A stretch of 64,000 nucleotides of DNA from Rahnella inusitata (GCF_003263515.1 NZ_JYDE01000037.1:46215-110214), one strand, 5' to 3'; positions 15,404-24,149 are shown, numbered from the stretch's first letter. Notes: generated by a model from the sequence alone, not told the origin. Numbers and translations are program-made.

Positions 15404-16304
15404 CGTAACCGCCCACTTTCAGGGTGTAGGCGGTGCAGAATGACGCCTGGGTTTTATCCAGCTCGATGTCGGCCTTCGGGCTTTTCAGCTCCACCCGCTG
15501 GACGCCCTCAACGTGCAGCGCGGCGTAAATGGCGGAGAGCCGGATGTCGCGGCCTAGCCGGTGCTGCGCGGTGGTGTAGGCGATAAGCTTCGCCTCGGCG
15601 GCTTCGCGAATGGGTTCGGCTTCGGGACCAGGGAACAGATACAGCACGGCATCAATGGTGTAATTCACGACGGTGGCTGACTGGACGGTCACGCGGTCAG
15701 CCACGGGGCGCACGTTTTCATCGTTGAGCGCGGCCTGCACTTTCGCCAGCAGGTCAGCGGGGGCGGTGCCGTTGCCGGTCTGTGCCAGCACGGAAATCGT
15801 CACGCAGGCGGGCGACGGACTGATCACCGAAATGTCCGCCACGCGCCCGTCGGCAGAGCGCCCGTGATACTCATACGCGCCGACCGGACCCGCCACGCTC
15901 AGCCCTTCAAACGCCTGCTGTGCGCGGATACGCAAATCCGCATCGCTTTCCATCACCGCAGCCACGGCGGGCACGCTGGCGGTATCCGCAGGCGTGATGG
16001 TCAGGCGTTCCACGCTGAACGTCGCCGCGATGTTGTCCAGGTCTGCGCCGGTGGCGTAGGGCAGCATGACGGCCTGCGCCGCCTCGTTAATCCGCTGACG
16101 CAGGATCACTTCGCGGTAGGCATTCTCCTCCAGCAGCTTCACTATCGGCTCGGACTCCAGCGTCAGCGTGCGGGCGATGGCGGCCTGCTGGTCTTCGGGA
16201 TACAGCGACACCAGCGTGGCTTTGCGCTCCGCCAGCAGAATTTCATAATCCAGCATCTCCACCACGTCGGGGGCGGGTAACTGGCTCAGGTCGATAGTTG
16301 CCAT
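15396..16304 (-). CDS. J: Baseplate wedge protein gpJ
   Basis: 302 residues, exactly the P2 gpJ length. It starts MATIDLSQLPAPDVVEMLDYE. gpJ belongs to the gp6-like baseplate wedge family that forms the baseplate ring. It lies 3 nt after W and overlaps I, in the conserved V-W-J-I-H order. Confidence 0.95.
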   Translation of the reverse strand: MATIDLSQLPAPDVVEMLDYEILLAERKATLVSLYPEDQQAAIARTLTLESEPIVKLLEENAYREVILRQRINEAAQAVMLPYATGADLDNIAATFSVERLTITPADTASVPAVAAVMESDADLRIRAQQAFEGLSVAGPVGAYEYHGRSADGRVADISVISPSPACVTISVLAQTGNGTAPADLLAKVQAALNDENVRPVADRVTVQSATVVNYTIDAVLYLFPGPEAEPIREAAEAKLIAYTTAQHRLGRDIRLSAIYAALHVEGVQRVELKSPKADIELDKTQASFCTAYTLKVGGYDE

Positions 16305-16307
16305 AAT

Positions 16308-16658
16308 TCAGCTCACTGGAAGGGTTAAGGAGATGGCGGCGGACGTGTCTTTGCGGATGCCGGTGAGTTCAACCACCGCTTTCCCGTCAAACGTCGTTTC
16401 AAAGGTGATGCCGGTGAGGCTGACGCGCGTCTCCCACTTGAGGATCGCGCTGTAACAGGCCGCCATGATTTGCAGCCGCAGCGCGGCATTCTGCGGGCGG
16501 TCAGTCAGTTCAGACAGCAGTGAACCATAGTCACGGCGCATGACGCGGGAACCGACGGGCGTGCGCAAAATGTCGCTGACCGACTGCTGAATGTGTGCCA
16601 GGTCTTCGACGCTGCGCCCCGTGTCGCGAGCCAGCCCGATGTATTTCGCGTTAGTCAT
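16308..16658 (-). CDS. W: Baseplate wedge protein gpW (gp25/lysozyme-like fold)
   Basis: 116 residues (P2: 115). The family pattern HIQQSVSDILRTPVGSRVMRRDYGS is intact and corresponds to the T4 gp25-like baseplate initiator. It overlaps V by 4 nt. Confidence 0.95.
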   Translation of the reverse strand: MTNAKYIGLARDTGRSVEDLAHIQQSVSDILRTPVGSRVMRRDYGSLLSELTDRPQNAALRLQIMAACYSAILKWETRVSLTGITFETTFDGKAVVELTGIRKDTSAAISLTLPVS

Positions 16659-17296
16659 GAAGGCACCTGCGTTTGACCGCCGCCCGTCTGGACTCCGCCG
16701 TGTTTATGGGTATGAACAACGACGCCGTTTGACGTGATGCTGCCGCCGCTGTGTGTGAGGTTGCCGGTCATGGTGCCCCCCTGTTTAATTTCGATAGTGC
16801 CGGTGGTGAGTTTTTTCGTGCAGACCACCTCCGGCGCGTCGAGCGTGATGCGGGTTTTCGCCGTGCAGGTGATTAGTGGGGCGGTGACAGCCACCTTAGC
16901 GGCAGCGTTCACCGTGGCTGATTTAATGCCGGTTGCCAGCAGCGCGCCGGTTTTGGGTTCGTACTCGATCACCGCGCCGTCAGGGAAAGTAACGTGTACG
17001 GCATCCGCCGAGGCGGACGGGGCGGGAAATTCATCAGAGAAAACGCCGGGCATCACAAAGGCGGTGTCCAGCTCGCCGCCCAGGCAGAACAGCAGAACCT
17101 GTTCACCGGCGGACGGTGCCCACCAGGAACGGGAACGCCCCGCGCGGGAAGTTAACCAGTGCAGCCAGTCGGTGACGTTGCCGCCGGTGTTCACGCGACA
17201 GGTGCCCGCAACTAAATCCACCTCGGCAACGGTGCCAATGCGGATCAGATTGCGCAGCAGGCGCGGAATGTCGTGTTTCGGAATGGATGTATTCAT
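16655..17296 (-). CDS. V: Baseplate spike protein gpV
   Basis: 213 residues (P2: 211). It has an OB-fold N-terminal part (residues about 15-90) followed by a beta-helical spike region with repeated Thr/Val pairs, and the C-terminal metal-binding tip motif VVHTHKHGGVQTGGG, whose HTH residues bind iron in P2 gpV. It is the membrane-piercing spike. First gene of its operon; a candidate Ogr box lies 59 bp upstream. The ribosome-binding site at the chosen ATG is weak. Confidence 0.95.
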   Translation of the reverse strand: MNTSIPKHDIPRLLRNLIRIGTVAEVDLVAGTCRVNTGGNVTDWLHWLTSRAGRSRSWWAPSAGEQVLLFCLGGELDTAFVMPGVFSDEFPAPSASADAVHVTFPDGAVIEYEPKTGALLATGIKSATVNAAAKVAVTAPLITCTAKTRITLDAPEVVCTKKLTTGTIEIKQGGTMTGNLTHSGGSITSNGVVVHTHKHGGVQTGGGQTQVPS

Positions 17297-17354
17297 GAAT
17301 AAAAGAATGCCGCCCTGTCAGGCAGCATACAATTTGGGACGGGTTGATGGCAGT

Positions 17355-17367
17355 TGGCACAACGTGG
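17355..17367 (-). promoter_or_regulatory. Candidate Ogr-binding late promoter box (P_V)
   Basis: TGGCACAACGTGG, identical to the boxes at 11896 and 25088, upstream of V on the coding side. Confidence 0.7.
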
Positions 17368-17561
17368 GGATCACTAGCTAAGGAGTATTAGCTCAAACCT
17401 GAGCTGACACATCTCGTATGTAGAACATCATTAAATCTGACAATGTGGTTTGAGCGATAAGCGAAACTTCACGGTTGCTTCCACTGCTGATTAAGGTTAA
17501 CTGGAATTACGGAGTGTTAATGAGCGGGCAACAGATGATAGTGGTATTTCATGTGATTTTT

Positions 17562-17589
17562 TTAAAGGGCTACGCTAAATTTATAGCCC
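17562..17589 (-). terminator. Weak hairpin after kwaB
   Basis: GGGCTA (17567-17572) pairs with TAGCCC (17584-17589), just past the kwaB stop. The following minus-strand tract is TTTAAAAAAA, so this is at best a weak terminator. Apart from this and the Ogr box, bases 17297-17596 show no gene I can support. Confidence 0.4.
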
Positions 17590-17596
17590 CATGCCG

Positions 17597-18559
17597 TTAT
17601 ATTGCAGACTCTCTGTCATCTGCCAAAAATACGTTATTCGTCAACGCCGATCTGACTGCCTCGTCATTAAGGAGTCTTATGAAAAGTAACTTTTTCTTTT
17701 GAGATGAAAGCTCAATAAAATTATTTTGGACTCTTAACTCTCGTCCAAATTTAGGGAAGTCATTCAGTATAATGCTTATTTGCTGGATGGTTATCGTAGG
17801 CAGGTTATTATTCTGAATCTTAGCTAGTTTTTTCATGCAACTTCTATTCGACTTCATGTCGTCAAAAATTGCAAGTGGGTTAGAAATCCCACTGACGTCA
17901 ATAATATTTAAAGAAACTATTTTAGGTATTGCCAAGTTGACCATGTTATCAATAATAGTATTTAGGCCATAGTAATTTTCTAACACTTTAAGGTTGCATA
18001 CATAATGCTTTCCGTTAAAATAGAAAAAGTCGAAATCTTTCCTGACATCAATAACGTCATGGTCAACCTCAGTCAATAAGTTTCCATTCATTGACTTCCA
18101 AAATGAAAGGCCGCTTTTTTTATGAAGTGATACTTGGTAAGTATGTTGATATAAAAATAACTTATCATTCCCGTCAGTCAAATTAAGAACAATACCTTTG
18201 ATGTCAGAGAAACTATCGGTGGAGAAATTAAAAGATTGGACGTTCGACGATGCTGTGAGATTGCTTATTTGTTCAATTAAAACAAACTCTTGCGCGGGTG
18301 GGGTGATGTCGTATTCATAAATTTCATCTCCTTTACTTAAAAGAGCGGATACAGGATTTAATGAACTGCTTGATGAAGTTATATTGATAACGTCATCTTG
18401 AAATTTTTTAGTGAATTTCGTCGTCAAACTAATCTGTGCTGAAGGCTCTAGGGCAATTTTCTTGAAATCTAATTGCGATGTGCTAGGAGATTTAGTTATG
18501 AAGAACATTTCGCACGATGTATGTGCTGATGTACATAATGAAGTTAGTGAATTGAACAT
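17597..18559 (-). CDS. kwaB: Kiwa anti-phage system protein KwaB (DUF4868-like)
   Basis: 320 residues with the DUF4868 layout: IYEYDITPPAQEFVLIEQI near residue 80, a central FDFFYFNGKHYVCNLKVLENYYG stretch, and a C-terminal LLNDEAVRSALTNNVFLADDRES motif typical of KwaB. In Kiwa, KwaB is the cytoplasmic DNA-binding effector that works with membrane protein KwaA. Here it starts 11 bp after kwaA with AAAGGA in front, so the two are one operon. It is AT-rich unlike the flanking tail genes and inserted between S and the V promoter. The family call is from memory of the motif pattern. Confidence 0.82.
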   Translation of the reverse strand: MFNSLTSLCTSAHTSCEMFFITKSPSTSQLDFKKIALEPSAQISLTTKFTKKFQDDVINITSSSSSLNPVSALLSKGDEIYEYDITPPAQEFVLIEQISNLTASSNVQSFNFSTDSFSDIKGIVLNLTDGNDKLFLYQHTYQVSLHKKSGLSFWKSMNGNLLTEVDHDVIDVRKDFDFFYFNGKHYVCNLKVLENYYGLNTIIDNMVNLAIPKIVSLNIIDVSGISNPLAIFDDMKSNRSCMKKLAKIQNNNLPTITIQQISIILNDFPKFGRELRVQNNFIELSSQKKKLLFIRLLNDEAVRSALTNNVFLADDRESAI

Positions 18560-18570
18560 AAATATTCCTT

Positions 18571-19164
18571 TTATGCTTTAACAAGTAGTGTGCTATTGTC
18601 TAAGTTAATATACTTCAAAGGTGTGCCATCTGATATTTCCCCTTTACATATCATAATGTATTTTTTGTCTCCTTGGTTTTTAATTTTCGCCTTGTAAATT
18701 TTAAATCCTAATATCGCCAGTGATGGATTGGAGTAAAATTTATTTGTTCTAATATATATAGCTCCAATAGCAATGATCATAACTAGAAGGTTAAAGGCGG
18801 TTCTTTCATTATTAACATCAGTAAATACTAAAGGCATAACATATGTTGTGAGAAATTCCAAATGCTCATGATTTTCATTCGAAACGTCTTCAACTATTAC
18901 GGTAGCGTTCCAACCTGATGTGGTTTTAAAATAAAAGTAACCAAAACCAAGGAATCCAATAAACATAAAAAGCAAACTCAACAAAAAAACGTAATTCCTT
19001 GTCTTTAATTTTTCATATAGCGAAAATGAAAAATTTCCGCCACCTAATATATGCGAATATGCTTTACACAAGAAATCAAAATCCCATGACATTATAAAAA
19101 GAGAAAAAAACAACAACCAGAGTGATAATATATATAGTAATATCTTTAGTTTTAAATTTCCCAT
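18571..19164 (-). CDS. kwaA: Kiwa anti-phage system membrane protein KwaA
   Basis: 197 residues with transmembrane helices at about residues 6-27, 57-79 and 120-140, a short TTYVMPLVF segment before the third, and a C-terminal cytoplasmic domain of about 55 residues. Size, topology and position directly upstream of a DUF4868 gene fit KwaA, the membrane sensor of Kiwa. An AAGGAT ribosome-binding site precedes the ATG. The 237-bp gap before S is AT-rich and probably carries its own promoter, so expression need not depend on Ogr. The KwaA call leans on its partner. Confidence 0.75.
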   Translation of the reverse strand: MGNLKLKILLYILSLWLLFFSLFIMSWDFDFLCKAYSHILGGGNFSFSLYEKLKTRNYVFLLSLLFMFIGFLGFGYFYFKTTSGWNATVIVEDVSNENHEHLEFLTTYVMPLVFTDVNNERTAFNLLVMIIAIGAIYIRTNKFYSNPSLAILGFKIYKAKIKNQGDKKYIMICKGEISDGTPLKYINLDNSTLLVKA

Positions 19165-19352
19165 TAAGATAATCCTTTATGAAAATATTCATTTCATGAC
19201 TAATGATTTTAAGAGGCATGTATCAAATGTAATTCCTCCCCCTTCTGATTTAATGTATGTTCATAATAGGCAGAGTTAATTAGTGTTATAGCAACGAAGT
19301 TTACTCTCCATTACAATTTAAATATAGCTTATTTTTCATTATGTCTGCTAAT

Positions 19353-19392
19353 GGCACAGAGCTGCCTTTCAGATTAGGTTTGGCTCTGTGCC
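19353..19392. repeat. Perfect 10-bp inverted repeat between S and kwaA
   Basis: GGCACAGAGC (19353-19362) and GCTCTGTGCC (19383-19392), loop 20 bp, 10 bp past the S stop codon. It may end the O-to-S late transcript, though there is no long U run, and it marks the edge of the Kiwa insertion. Confidence 0.6.
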
Positions 19393-19401
19393 GCAGTTGT
19401 T

Positions 19402-19860
19402 TCAGGTCGAGCCTGAGCTAATACATTTTAGCAATTCATCTTCCACAATCTTCAAATCTTCCGCATCCAATCCCAGCAGCGGGCGCGAAGGATAAGGCGC
19501 TTCTTTAGCCCAGACGTTCGGACGATCTCGCAGGCCGTACTGATGCACTTCAGCCATTCGTTTAACTCTGCTAGTGAACTCCACTACAGCATCATTATTT
19601 GAGCCTTTGGCCTTCATGTACTTGGCCGTGCGCAGCTTGCTAAACATCTCACGCTTGAGTCGTCCTTTTTTGCTGCGGAGGATCTGATCCTGTCGTGGGG
19701 TGAAGGGTTGCCCTTCCGGGGTAACCTGCCGCTTGATGCGCTGCTGTTGGTGTTTGCGCAGACGCTTTGCAATCTCTGTCGCCAGAGCTTTTCGGCGCTG
19801 TGGTGAAAGCGCTGCAATCAGTGCATCGATACGGTTATCAAACGCGGTCAGCTCACTCAT
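19402..19860 (-). CDS. S: Tail completion protein gpS
   Basis: 152 residues (P2: 150), basic N-terminal half with KRLRKHQQQRIKRQ and the family motif VTPEGQPFTPRQ. gpS is needed for tail completion and head-tail joining. It overlaps R by 8 nt. Last gene of the O-N-M-L-X-lysis-R-S operon. Confidence 0.93.
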   Translation of the reverse strand: MSELTAFDNRIDALIAALSPQRRKALATEIAKRLRKHQQQRIKRQVTPEGQPFTPRQDQILRSKKGRLKREMFSKLRTAKYMKAKGSNNDAVVEFTSRVKRMAEVHQYGLRDRPNVWAKEAPYPSRPLLGLDAEDLKIVEDELLKCISSGST

Positions 19861-20320
19861 TCCACTGACTCACTAACTCGCCGTGCAGGTACAGTTTACG
19901 CGGCCTTTCCACCGGCTCGGGCAACTGCGGTTCAGGAACATGCTCAACGTGCAGACCGGCGTCAATCTGTTTAACGATCACGCGCTCGGTGAGCTGCAAA
20001 TGAATAGCGATGTCATAGCTCCCATCATTGAGCATATCAGCCTTAAACGTGTATCCATTCTGCTGTTTTTCCGGCGTCGCCATGATGTCCGGCTGATGCT
20101 CGCGCAGCCAGGCCAGAATGGGCACCACGATCAGATCGCTGTCCTGGGTAAAGTCGGTGATCAACAGTTCGACCTGATACTGATATTCAAATGACAGCGA
20201 GCTGGCTAACGTGGAAACGATGCGCCCATTGTCCACAAACATCCGCAAGGTGTCGGGGCTGGTTTGCAGAACCGGCACGGCGTCAGTGAGGGCTTTTCGT
20301 AGCTGTGCGGGTTTTAACAC
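19853..20320 (-). CDS. R: Tail completion protein gpR
   Basis: 155 residues from a GTG at 20320, the same length as P2 gpR. This start is supported by AGGAGG just upstream and by alignment of LKPAQLRKALTDAVPVL with the P2 N-terminus; a longer frame opening at 20365 is unlikely. gpR acts with gpS to finish the tail. The 5' end overlaps the 3' end of lysC. Confidence 0.93.
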   Translation of the reverse strand: MLKPAQLRKALTDAVPVLQTSPDTLRMFVDNGRIVSTLASSLSFEYQYQVELLITDFTQDSDLIVVPILAWLREHQPDIMATPEKQQNGYTFKADMLNDGSYDIAIHLQLTERVIVKQIDAGLHVEHVPEPQLPEPVERPRKLYLHGELVSQWNE

Positions 20321-20573
20321 GTTGTTCCTCCTGGCATTGTTTGACCGCTTCCACCTGGAGGCCACAGGCTACCAGCTCGGCCTCCAGGTTTCTGACATCG
20401 GCGCTCAAGTCGCCGTTAGTGGCCGGTGAGCTTGCCGGTATCGGACAGCTCGTCACCGCCGGACAGCCAACGTAAATAATCTGCGGCGTTGGCAAAGGCG
20501 GGACGTGCGTGCATCCGGCCAATGCCGTCAGGCAGGCGAGCGCCATACCAATCGCGCATTTCCTGATTTTCAT
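20283..20573 (-). CDS. lysC: Outer-membrane spanin subunit LysC (Rz1-like)
   Basis: 96 residues, largely nested in another frame of lysB. A lipoprotein signal ending in the lipobox LTALAGC is followed by a Pro-rich stretch (THVPPLPTP), the hallmarks of Rz1. It is lipidated in the outer membrane and joins LysB to fuse the two membranes at the end of lysis. The start MKIRKC has AAGG upstream; an in-frame ATG at 20600 is possible. Confidence 0.87.
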   Translation of the reverse strand: MKIRKCAIGMALACLTALAGCTHVPPLPTPQIIYVGCPAVTSCPIPASSPATNGDLSADVRNLEAELVACGLQVEAVKQCQEEQRVKTRTATKSPH

Positions 20574-20841
20574 TAAGTAACCTTTGAAGGTGAACTTCAC
20601 GATCCCGCGCCTCCTGACTTGCCCGTGTGAGCTTTGTGCGCAGGCTCTGTTCCTGGCGTTCGCGCGTCACGGCATCATCGTTCAGGCGATTAATAACGTT
20701 GTCGCGGCTTTCAATACCGGCGGACAGCGTGCCGATGATCCGCTGCGCCTGGTCTGCCTCGTCATGTAGGCCGCCGATACGCCAGGTTTGCAGCCCCGCC
20801 AGCGCGCACGCGGCCAGCATTAACAAAATTAAAATACGCAT
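20416..20841 (-). CDS. lysB: Inner-membrane spanin subunit LysB (Rz-like)
   Basis: 141 residues. An N-terminal transmembrane helix (LILLMLAACALAGLQTW) is followed by a long charged periplasmic coiled coil (residues about 25-95). lysC is embedded in its 3' half in a different frame, the usual spanin arrangement. It abuts the endolysin gene at 20841. Confidence 0.9.
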   Translation of the reverse strand: MRILILLMLAACALAGLQTWRIGGLHDEADQAQRIIGTLSAGIESRDNVINRLNDDAVTRERQEQSLRTKLTRASQEARDREVHLQRLLNENQEMRDWYGARLPDGIGRMHARPAFANAADYLRWLSGGDELSDTGKLTGH

Positions 20842-21350
20842 CAGACACCCCGCAGGCAGTAGGCAAGCTCATTCGCGCGGCGGCGTTCCAGCCCGGTGAC
20901 GCGGACACCGTTCACAAATACCCAGCGCGGCAGCTGATCGCAGGCTTTTCGCCATTCCCCTTTGTTGATGAAAAACGCCAGGGTGGATTTACACGCCGCC
21001 GTCACACCGACGTTGAACGCAAAAGACGCCACTGCGTCATACACCGGCTGCGGCATGGCCACCGGCATACATCTCGCAATGCCTTTCTCCACCCGCATCA
21101 CGTCTTCCACCAGATTCACGGCGGCCTGCCGTTCGCTGATGTGCGTTTGCGGTTTCACGCCTGCGGTGTGCCCGATGCCGTTTGTCCAGACGCCCGCGCT
21201 GCACTGATAGGCGGACAGGCGGCAGCCTTCAAAATCTGCGATAAGTGCCAGACCGGCGGCGGATGTTTTCAACGTTGGCGTTTGTGGGAGCATTGCGGCA
21301 ATCGCCAGGACGGCGGCGACGGCGCAGCGTCTAACGATTGATGGCTGCAT
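20841..21350 (-). CDS. SAR endolysin, GH24 lysozyme
   Basis: 169 residues. A weakly hydrophobic, Ala-rich N-terminal segment (CAVAAVLAIAAMLPQ) looks like a signal-anchor-release domain. The catalytic triad is E-x8-C-x5-T in FEGCRLSAYQCSAGVWTNG, the arrangement of phage P1 Lyz, where Asp is replaced by Cys. It degrades peptidoglycan after release from the membrane. A Cys within the N-terminal segment (C9) could keep the active-site Cys disulphide-locked before release, as in P1 Lyz; that mechanism is inferred. Confidence 0.9.
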   Translation of the reverse strand: MQPSIVRRCAVAAVLAIAAMLPQTPTLKTSAAGLALIADFEGCRLSAYQCSAGVWTNGIGHTAGVKPQTHISERQAAVNLVEDVMRVEKGIARCMPVAMPQPVYDAVASFAFNVGVTAACKSTLAFFINKGEWRKACDQLPRWVFVNGVRVTGLERRRANELAYCLRGV

Positions 21351-21540
21351 TAATGTCTCCTCTGACGCCCATAGCTTTCAGCAGTCGGTAAGTTTTGCGC
21401 CGGTAGTACCAGTTCACCAGGAAGGTCGCGACGCCGACGGCGGCACCGACTAAAAAGGCAATATCCTGCGGCGACATTGCGCCGAGCCAGGCAAGAAAGG
21501 CCGCGATGCAGTAACAGATAAACGAGGTGATGCGCTCCAT
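21331..21540 (-). CDS. Small phage holin
   Basis: 69 residues starting MERITSFICY, with two hydrophobic helices (about residues 5-20 and 27-46) and a basic C-terminus WYYRRKTYRLLKAMG. This is typical of a two-helix class II holin, with a SAR endolysin next to it, as in pinholin-type cassettes. It is not homologous to P2 holin Y. It overlaps the lysozyme gene by 20 nt. An upstream in-frame ATG at 21555 would overlap X. Confidence 0.85.
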   Translation of the reverse strand: MERITSFICYCIAAFLAWLGAMSPQDIAFLVGAAVGVATFLVNWYYRRKTYRLLKAMGVRGDINAAINR

Positions 21541-21545
21541 GGTTA

Positions 21546-21749
21546 TCAGTCCCAAAGTGAGACGGTTTCGCTGACTGCGGCCTGAGTAATATCCGGCAGC
21601 TCCACCGCGTAGCCATGGGGCAGAATTGCCCCCTGTGCGGCTAAGCCAACGTTAGCCGCGTAAACCTGTTCCATCACCGACTCGGTGCGGCCGTAGTAAC
21701 GGCAGCAGAGCGAATCCACGGTGTCGCCCTGTTCGGCATAGACTTTCAT
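21546..21749 (-). CDS. X: Tail protein gpX
   Basis: 67 residues, exactly the P2 gpX size, with a LysM-like fold pattern (QGDTVDSLCCRYYGRTESV). It is required for tail assembly. It starts on the last base of the L stop codon and precedes the lysis genes as in P2. Confidence 0.93.
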   Translation of the reverse strand: MKVYAEQGDTVDSLCCRYYGRTESVMEQVYAANVGLAAQGAILPHGYAVELPDITQAAVSETVSLWD

Positions 21750-22219
21750 CAGAGCAGCCCGATCACACAGTGCGACACACCGGCGACATCGCTGATCGCA
21801 TTGCGGCCATCACGCCACAGTTCATCAACCGTACTTTCGACAATCTCCGCCTTTTTACTGCCAGCATCGGTGGTGTCACTGTTCGGGTATCGTTCCGCAA
21901 GAATGGCTGCCGTAATGGATGAAACCGCCCGCAGGTAGGCACAGACTTTGATACTTTCGTCATCAATCTGGTCAGCCGGGACATCAGCGAGAGTTTTGTA
22001 TCCCTGAGCCAGTTGTGCGACGCGGTAGCTGTAAAGCTCGGCATTCACTTCGGTCAGAGCGTACTTAATGACGGCGCGCAGACGTTTGGCGGTCACCGTT
22101 CCTTCTAGGCGTAGCGTGTCGCGTAACTCCACCGGATTGATATCCGGCCAGAAGTGCGTGTTTTTGATCGCGGGTTCCGTCGCGGCGTCCGGCTTTGGTG
22201 CAGGTACAACAAGAGACAT
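21749..22219 (-). CDS. L: Head completion/stabilisation protein gpL
   Basis: 156 residues (P2: 169). The family signature FWPDINPVELRDTLRLEGTVT is present near residue 24. gpL completes filled heads at the portal vertex. It lies between terminase small subunit M and tail gene X. Confidence 0.93.
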   Translation of the reverse strand: MSLVVPAPKPDAATEPAIKNTHFWPDINPVELRDTLRLEGTVTAKRLRAVIKYALTEVNAELYSYRVAQLAQGYKTLADVPADQIDDESIKVCAYLRAVSSITAAILAERYPNSDTTDAGSKKAEIVESTVDELWRDGRNAISDVAGVSHCVIGLL

Positions 22220-22314
22220 AGTGACCTCTGAATAGGGGACGGTGGACGCCAGCGTTGAACGAGGTCACAGACCTATCGCGGCTGGCGTGCCGTCCGGCGC
22301 GGGGCGCGTTCTGT

Positions 22315-22971
22315 TTAGCCGTTGGCCGCCTTTTTGATGGCTGATTCCAACCGCTCAATATCCTTTTTAACGCCGCAGTTGCTGTTTAGCTGGAAGGCGC
22401 GTTTCAGGTGTTGCAGGGCGAGCGGCAGTTTTTCCGCTTCGCGATACAGATAGCCGGTGATTTTGTGCAGCTTGGCGCGTACCTGATCCGGCATGTCCTG
22501 GCTTTCCGTCAGTTCCATCGTGGTCATGAGTACATCGAGACTGACCGGCTCACCGGCAGCATGAGCGCGGGTGCTCATGTCGGCGATTTCCTCCGCCAGC
22601 GCATAACCGGCAGGACGTTTGCCGAACGGCATCGCCAGCTTGTAATGCAGCGCATAGCGGGCGATTTCGAGCGCACCGGCGTAGTCGCCGGCATCAATAC
22701 GCCAGATCATAATGGTCATCAGGATGGCGTCCTGTGCGCCTTTCCCCTCGGCGAGAACGCCCGCCACCCACGGCGCATATTCGGGCAGCATCTTGCGTTT
22801 GAGTTCTGCCTTTTTCTCGGCAGAGTAGGCTTTTTTCAGGGCTTTCTGGTCAGCATTAAGCTTTTGCAGCAGCAGTTCATAGCCGGTGGCATGACGCAGC
22901 AGGCTGGTATCCTGCTGCGCGGCTTCGATAGCTGACTGCCGCAACAAATGACGTCGGGCAGGGCTGGTCAT
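22315..22971 (-). CDS. M: Terminase small (endonuclease) subunit gpM
   Basis: 218 residues (P2: 247). It starts MTSPARRHLLRQSAIEAA, the gpM signature, and is highly charged and helical. With gpP it cuts cos and packages DNA. It follows N by 3 nt. Confidence 0.93.
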   Translation of the reverse strand: MTSPARRHLLRQSAIEAAQQDTSLLRHATGYELLLQKLNADQKALKKAYSAEKKAELKRKMLPEYAPWVAGVLAEGKGAQDAILMTIMIWRIDAGDYAGALEIARYALHYKLAMPFGKRPAGYALAEEIADMSTRAHAAGEPVSLDVLMTTMELTESQDMPDQVRAKLHKITGYLYREAEKLPLALQHLKRAFQLNSNCGVKKDIERLESAIKKAANG

Positions 22972-22974
22972 GGT

Positions 22975-24114
22975 TTACTCCTGAGCTGCCGGTGCAGTGG
23001 TACCGGATGCAGTTTTGATGGCATCAACAATCGCCGAGGTGAATTTGCTGAGTTCAGCTTTTTCGTCCTTGTCATCTGCAACGGCTGTTACCTCGATGTT
23101 CTCGATCAGGCAACCGCAGCCGTAGTCTTCCACCACGTAATCCTCGTTAATGGATTCGTAGTTTTCGATACGGTCACGCTTTGGTACTTCCTCAACGTGG
23201 CGGCGGTGCGTGCCGTCCTGCCAGTAAATGGACAGGTTATCCAGACGGGTGATCAGCATGGCATTAGCAGGGAAGCCGGGCACACGAACGGCGGGAAGAT
23301 TGCCGATGCGTTTCTGGCTGACAATCAGGTCGGCAGCCATTGCCTCCGTGTTCGGCTGTTGTTTGTTGATCAGCGGGAAATACTTATCCGCGAGCAGCTT
23401 GCGGCCGCAGATCACCACCAGTTCGGTGTCGTCCTGATAGATTGGGTCGATCAGTTCATTCACCGCATCAAAGACCAGCGCGTCGAGGTTTTTGTATTCA
23501 CCTTCGCCACCGACTTTCACCGCCTCATTGGTCACGGTACCGTCTTCGGCGACAATCATGCCCATCACTTTGGACGGGGCATTCAGGCGGTATTTTTGCA
23601 GCCAGCCCACGCCGACATCCTGCAACAGCGGATTCTGTACACGGTTAGATGTCGGTGCGCGGGAAACACCGTTAAAGCCGACCAGGATGCGATCCAGTGC
23701 CTGACGCTTGATAATGGCGTCACGCAGGCGGGTCTGAAAATCGTTGTATCGCGCCCACAAATCCAGCTTGCTGTACATCCAGTGGAAGTCGTAGTTGGTT
23801 TTGGTGCAGTGGTAGCCTTCCTGATCCAGCTTGGTAAAATCAGCGGTTTCACGTTCATCACCGGCGTCAGTGTTGGTGGTACTGGCAATCGTGCCGGTGA
23901 CGCCGACGCCAACTTTCGCGCCCATCATTTCGTCCACCGGAATGATGTTGATACGGGTCAGGAACTCTGAGGATTCCTGTAATCGGGTCATCAGCGTCTG
24001 CGTGACGGACGGCTCGACGTTAAATTTCTTGTCCAGCGTGCCGACGTCAACGTTGTTGAGTTTGGCGAGCTGGGAGAGGAACGCATTAAATTTAAAGCGC
24101 GTTTCTTTTTTCAT
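22975..24114 (-). CDS. N: Major capsid protein gpN
   Basis: 379 residues (P2: 357), starting MKKETRFKFNAFLSQLAKLN, with VEPSVTQTLMTRLQESS and RIGNLPAVRVPGFPANAMLITRLDNLSIYW conserved. HK97-type shell protein, cleaved by gpO during maturation. The extra length lies mostly in a charged C-terminal extension (DDKDEKAELSKFTSAIVDAI). Confidence 0.95.
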   Translation of the reverse strand: MKKETRFKFNAFLSQLAKLNNVDVGTLDKKFNVEPSVTQTLMTRLQESSEFLTRINIIPVDEMMGAKVGVGVTGTIASTTNTDAGDERETADFTKLDQEGYHCTKTNYDFHWMYSKLDLWARYNDFQTRLRDAIIKRQALDRILVGFNGVSRAPTSNRVQNPLLQDVGVGWLQKYRLNAPSKVMGMIVAEDGTVTNEAVKVGGEGEYKNLDALVFDAVNELIDPIYQDDTELVVICGRKLLADKYFPLINKQQPNTEAMAADLIVSQKRIGNLPAVRVPGFPANAMLITRLDNLSIYWQDGTHRRHVEEVPKRDRIENYESINEDYVVEDYGCGCLIENIEVTAVADDKDEKAELSKFTSAIVDAIKTASGTTAPAAQE

Positions 24115-24149
24115 GACTTATTTCCTGAGGGTGAATTAAAGATGTCGGA

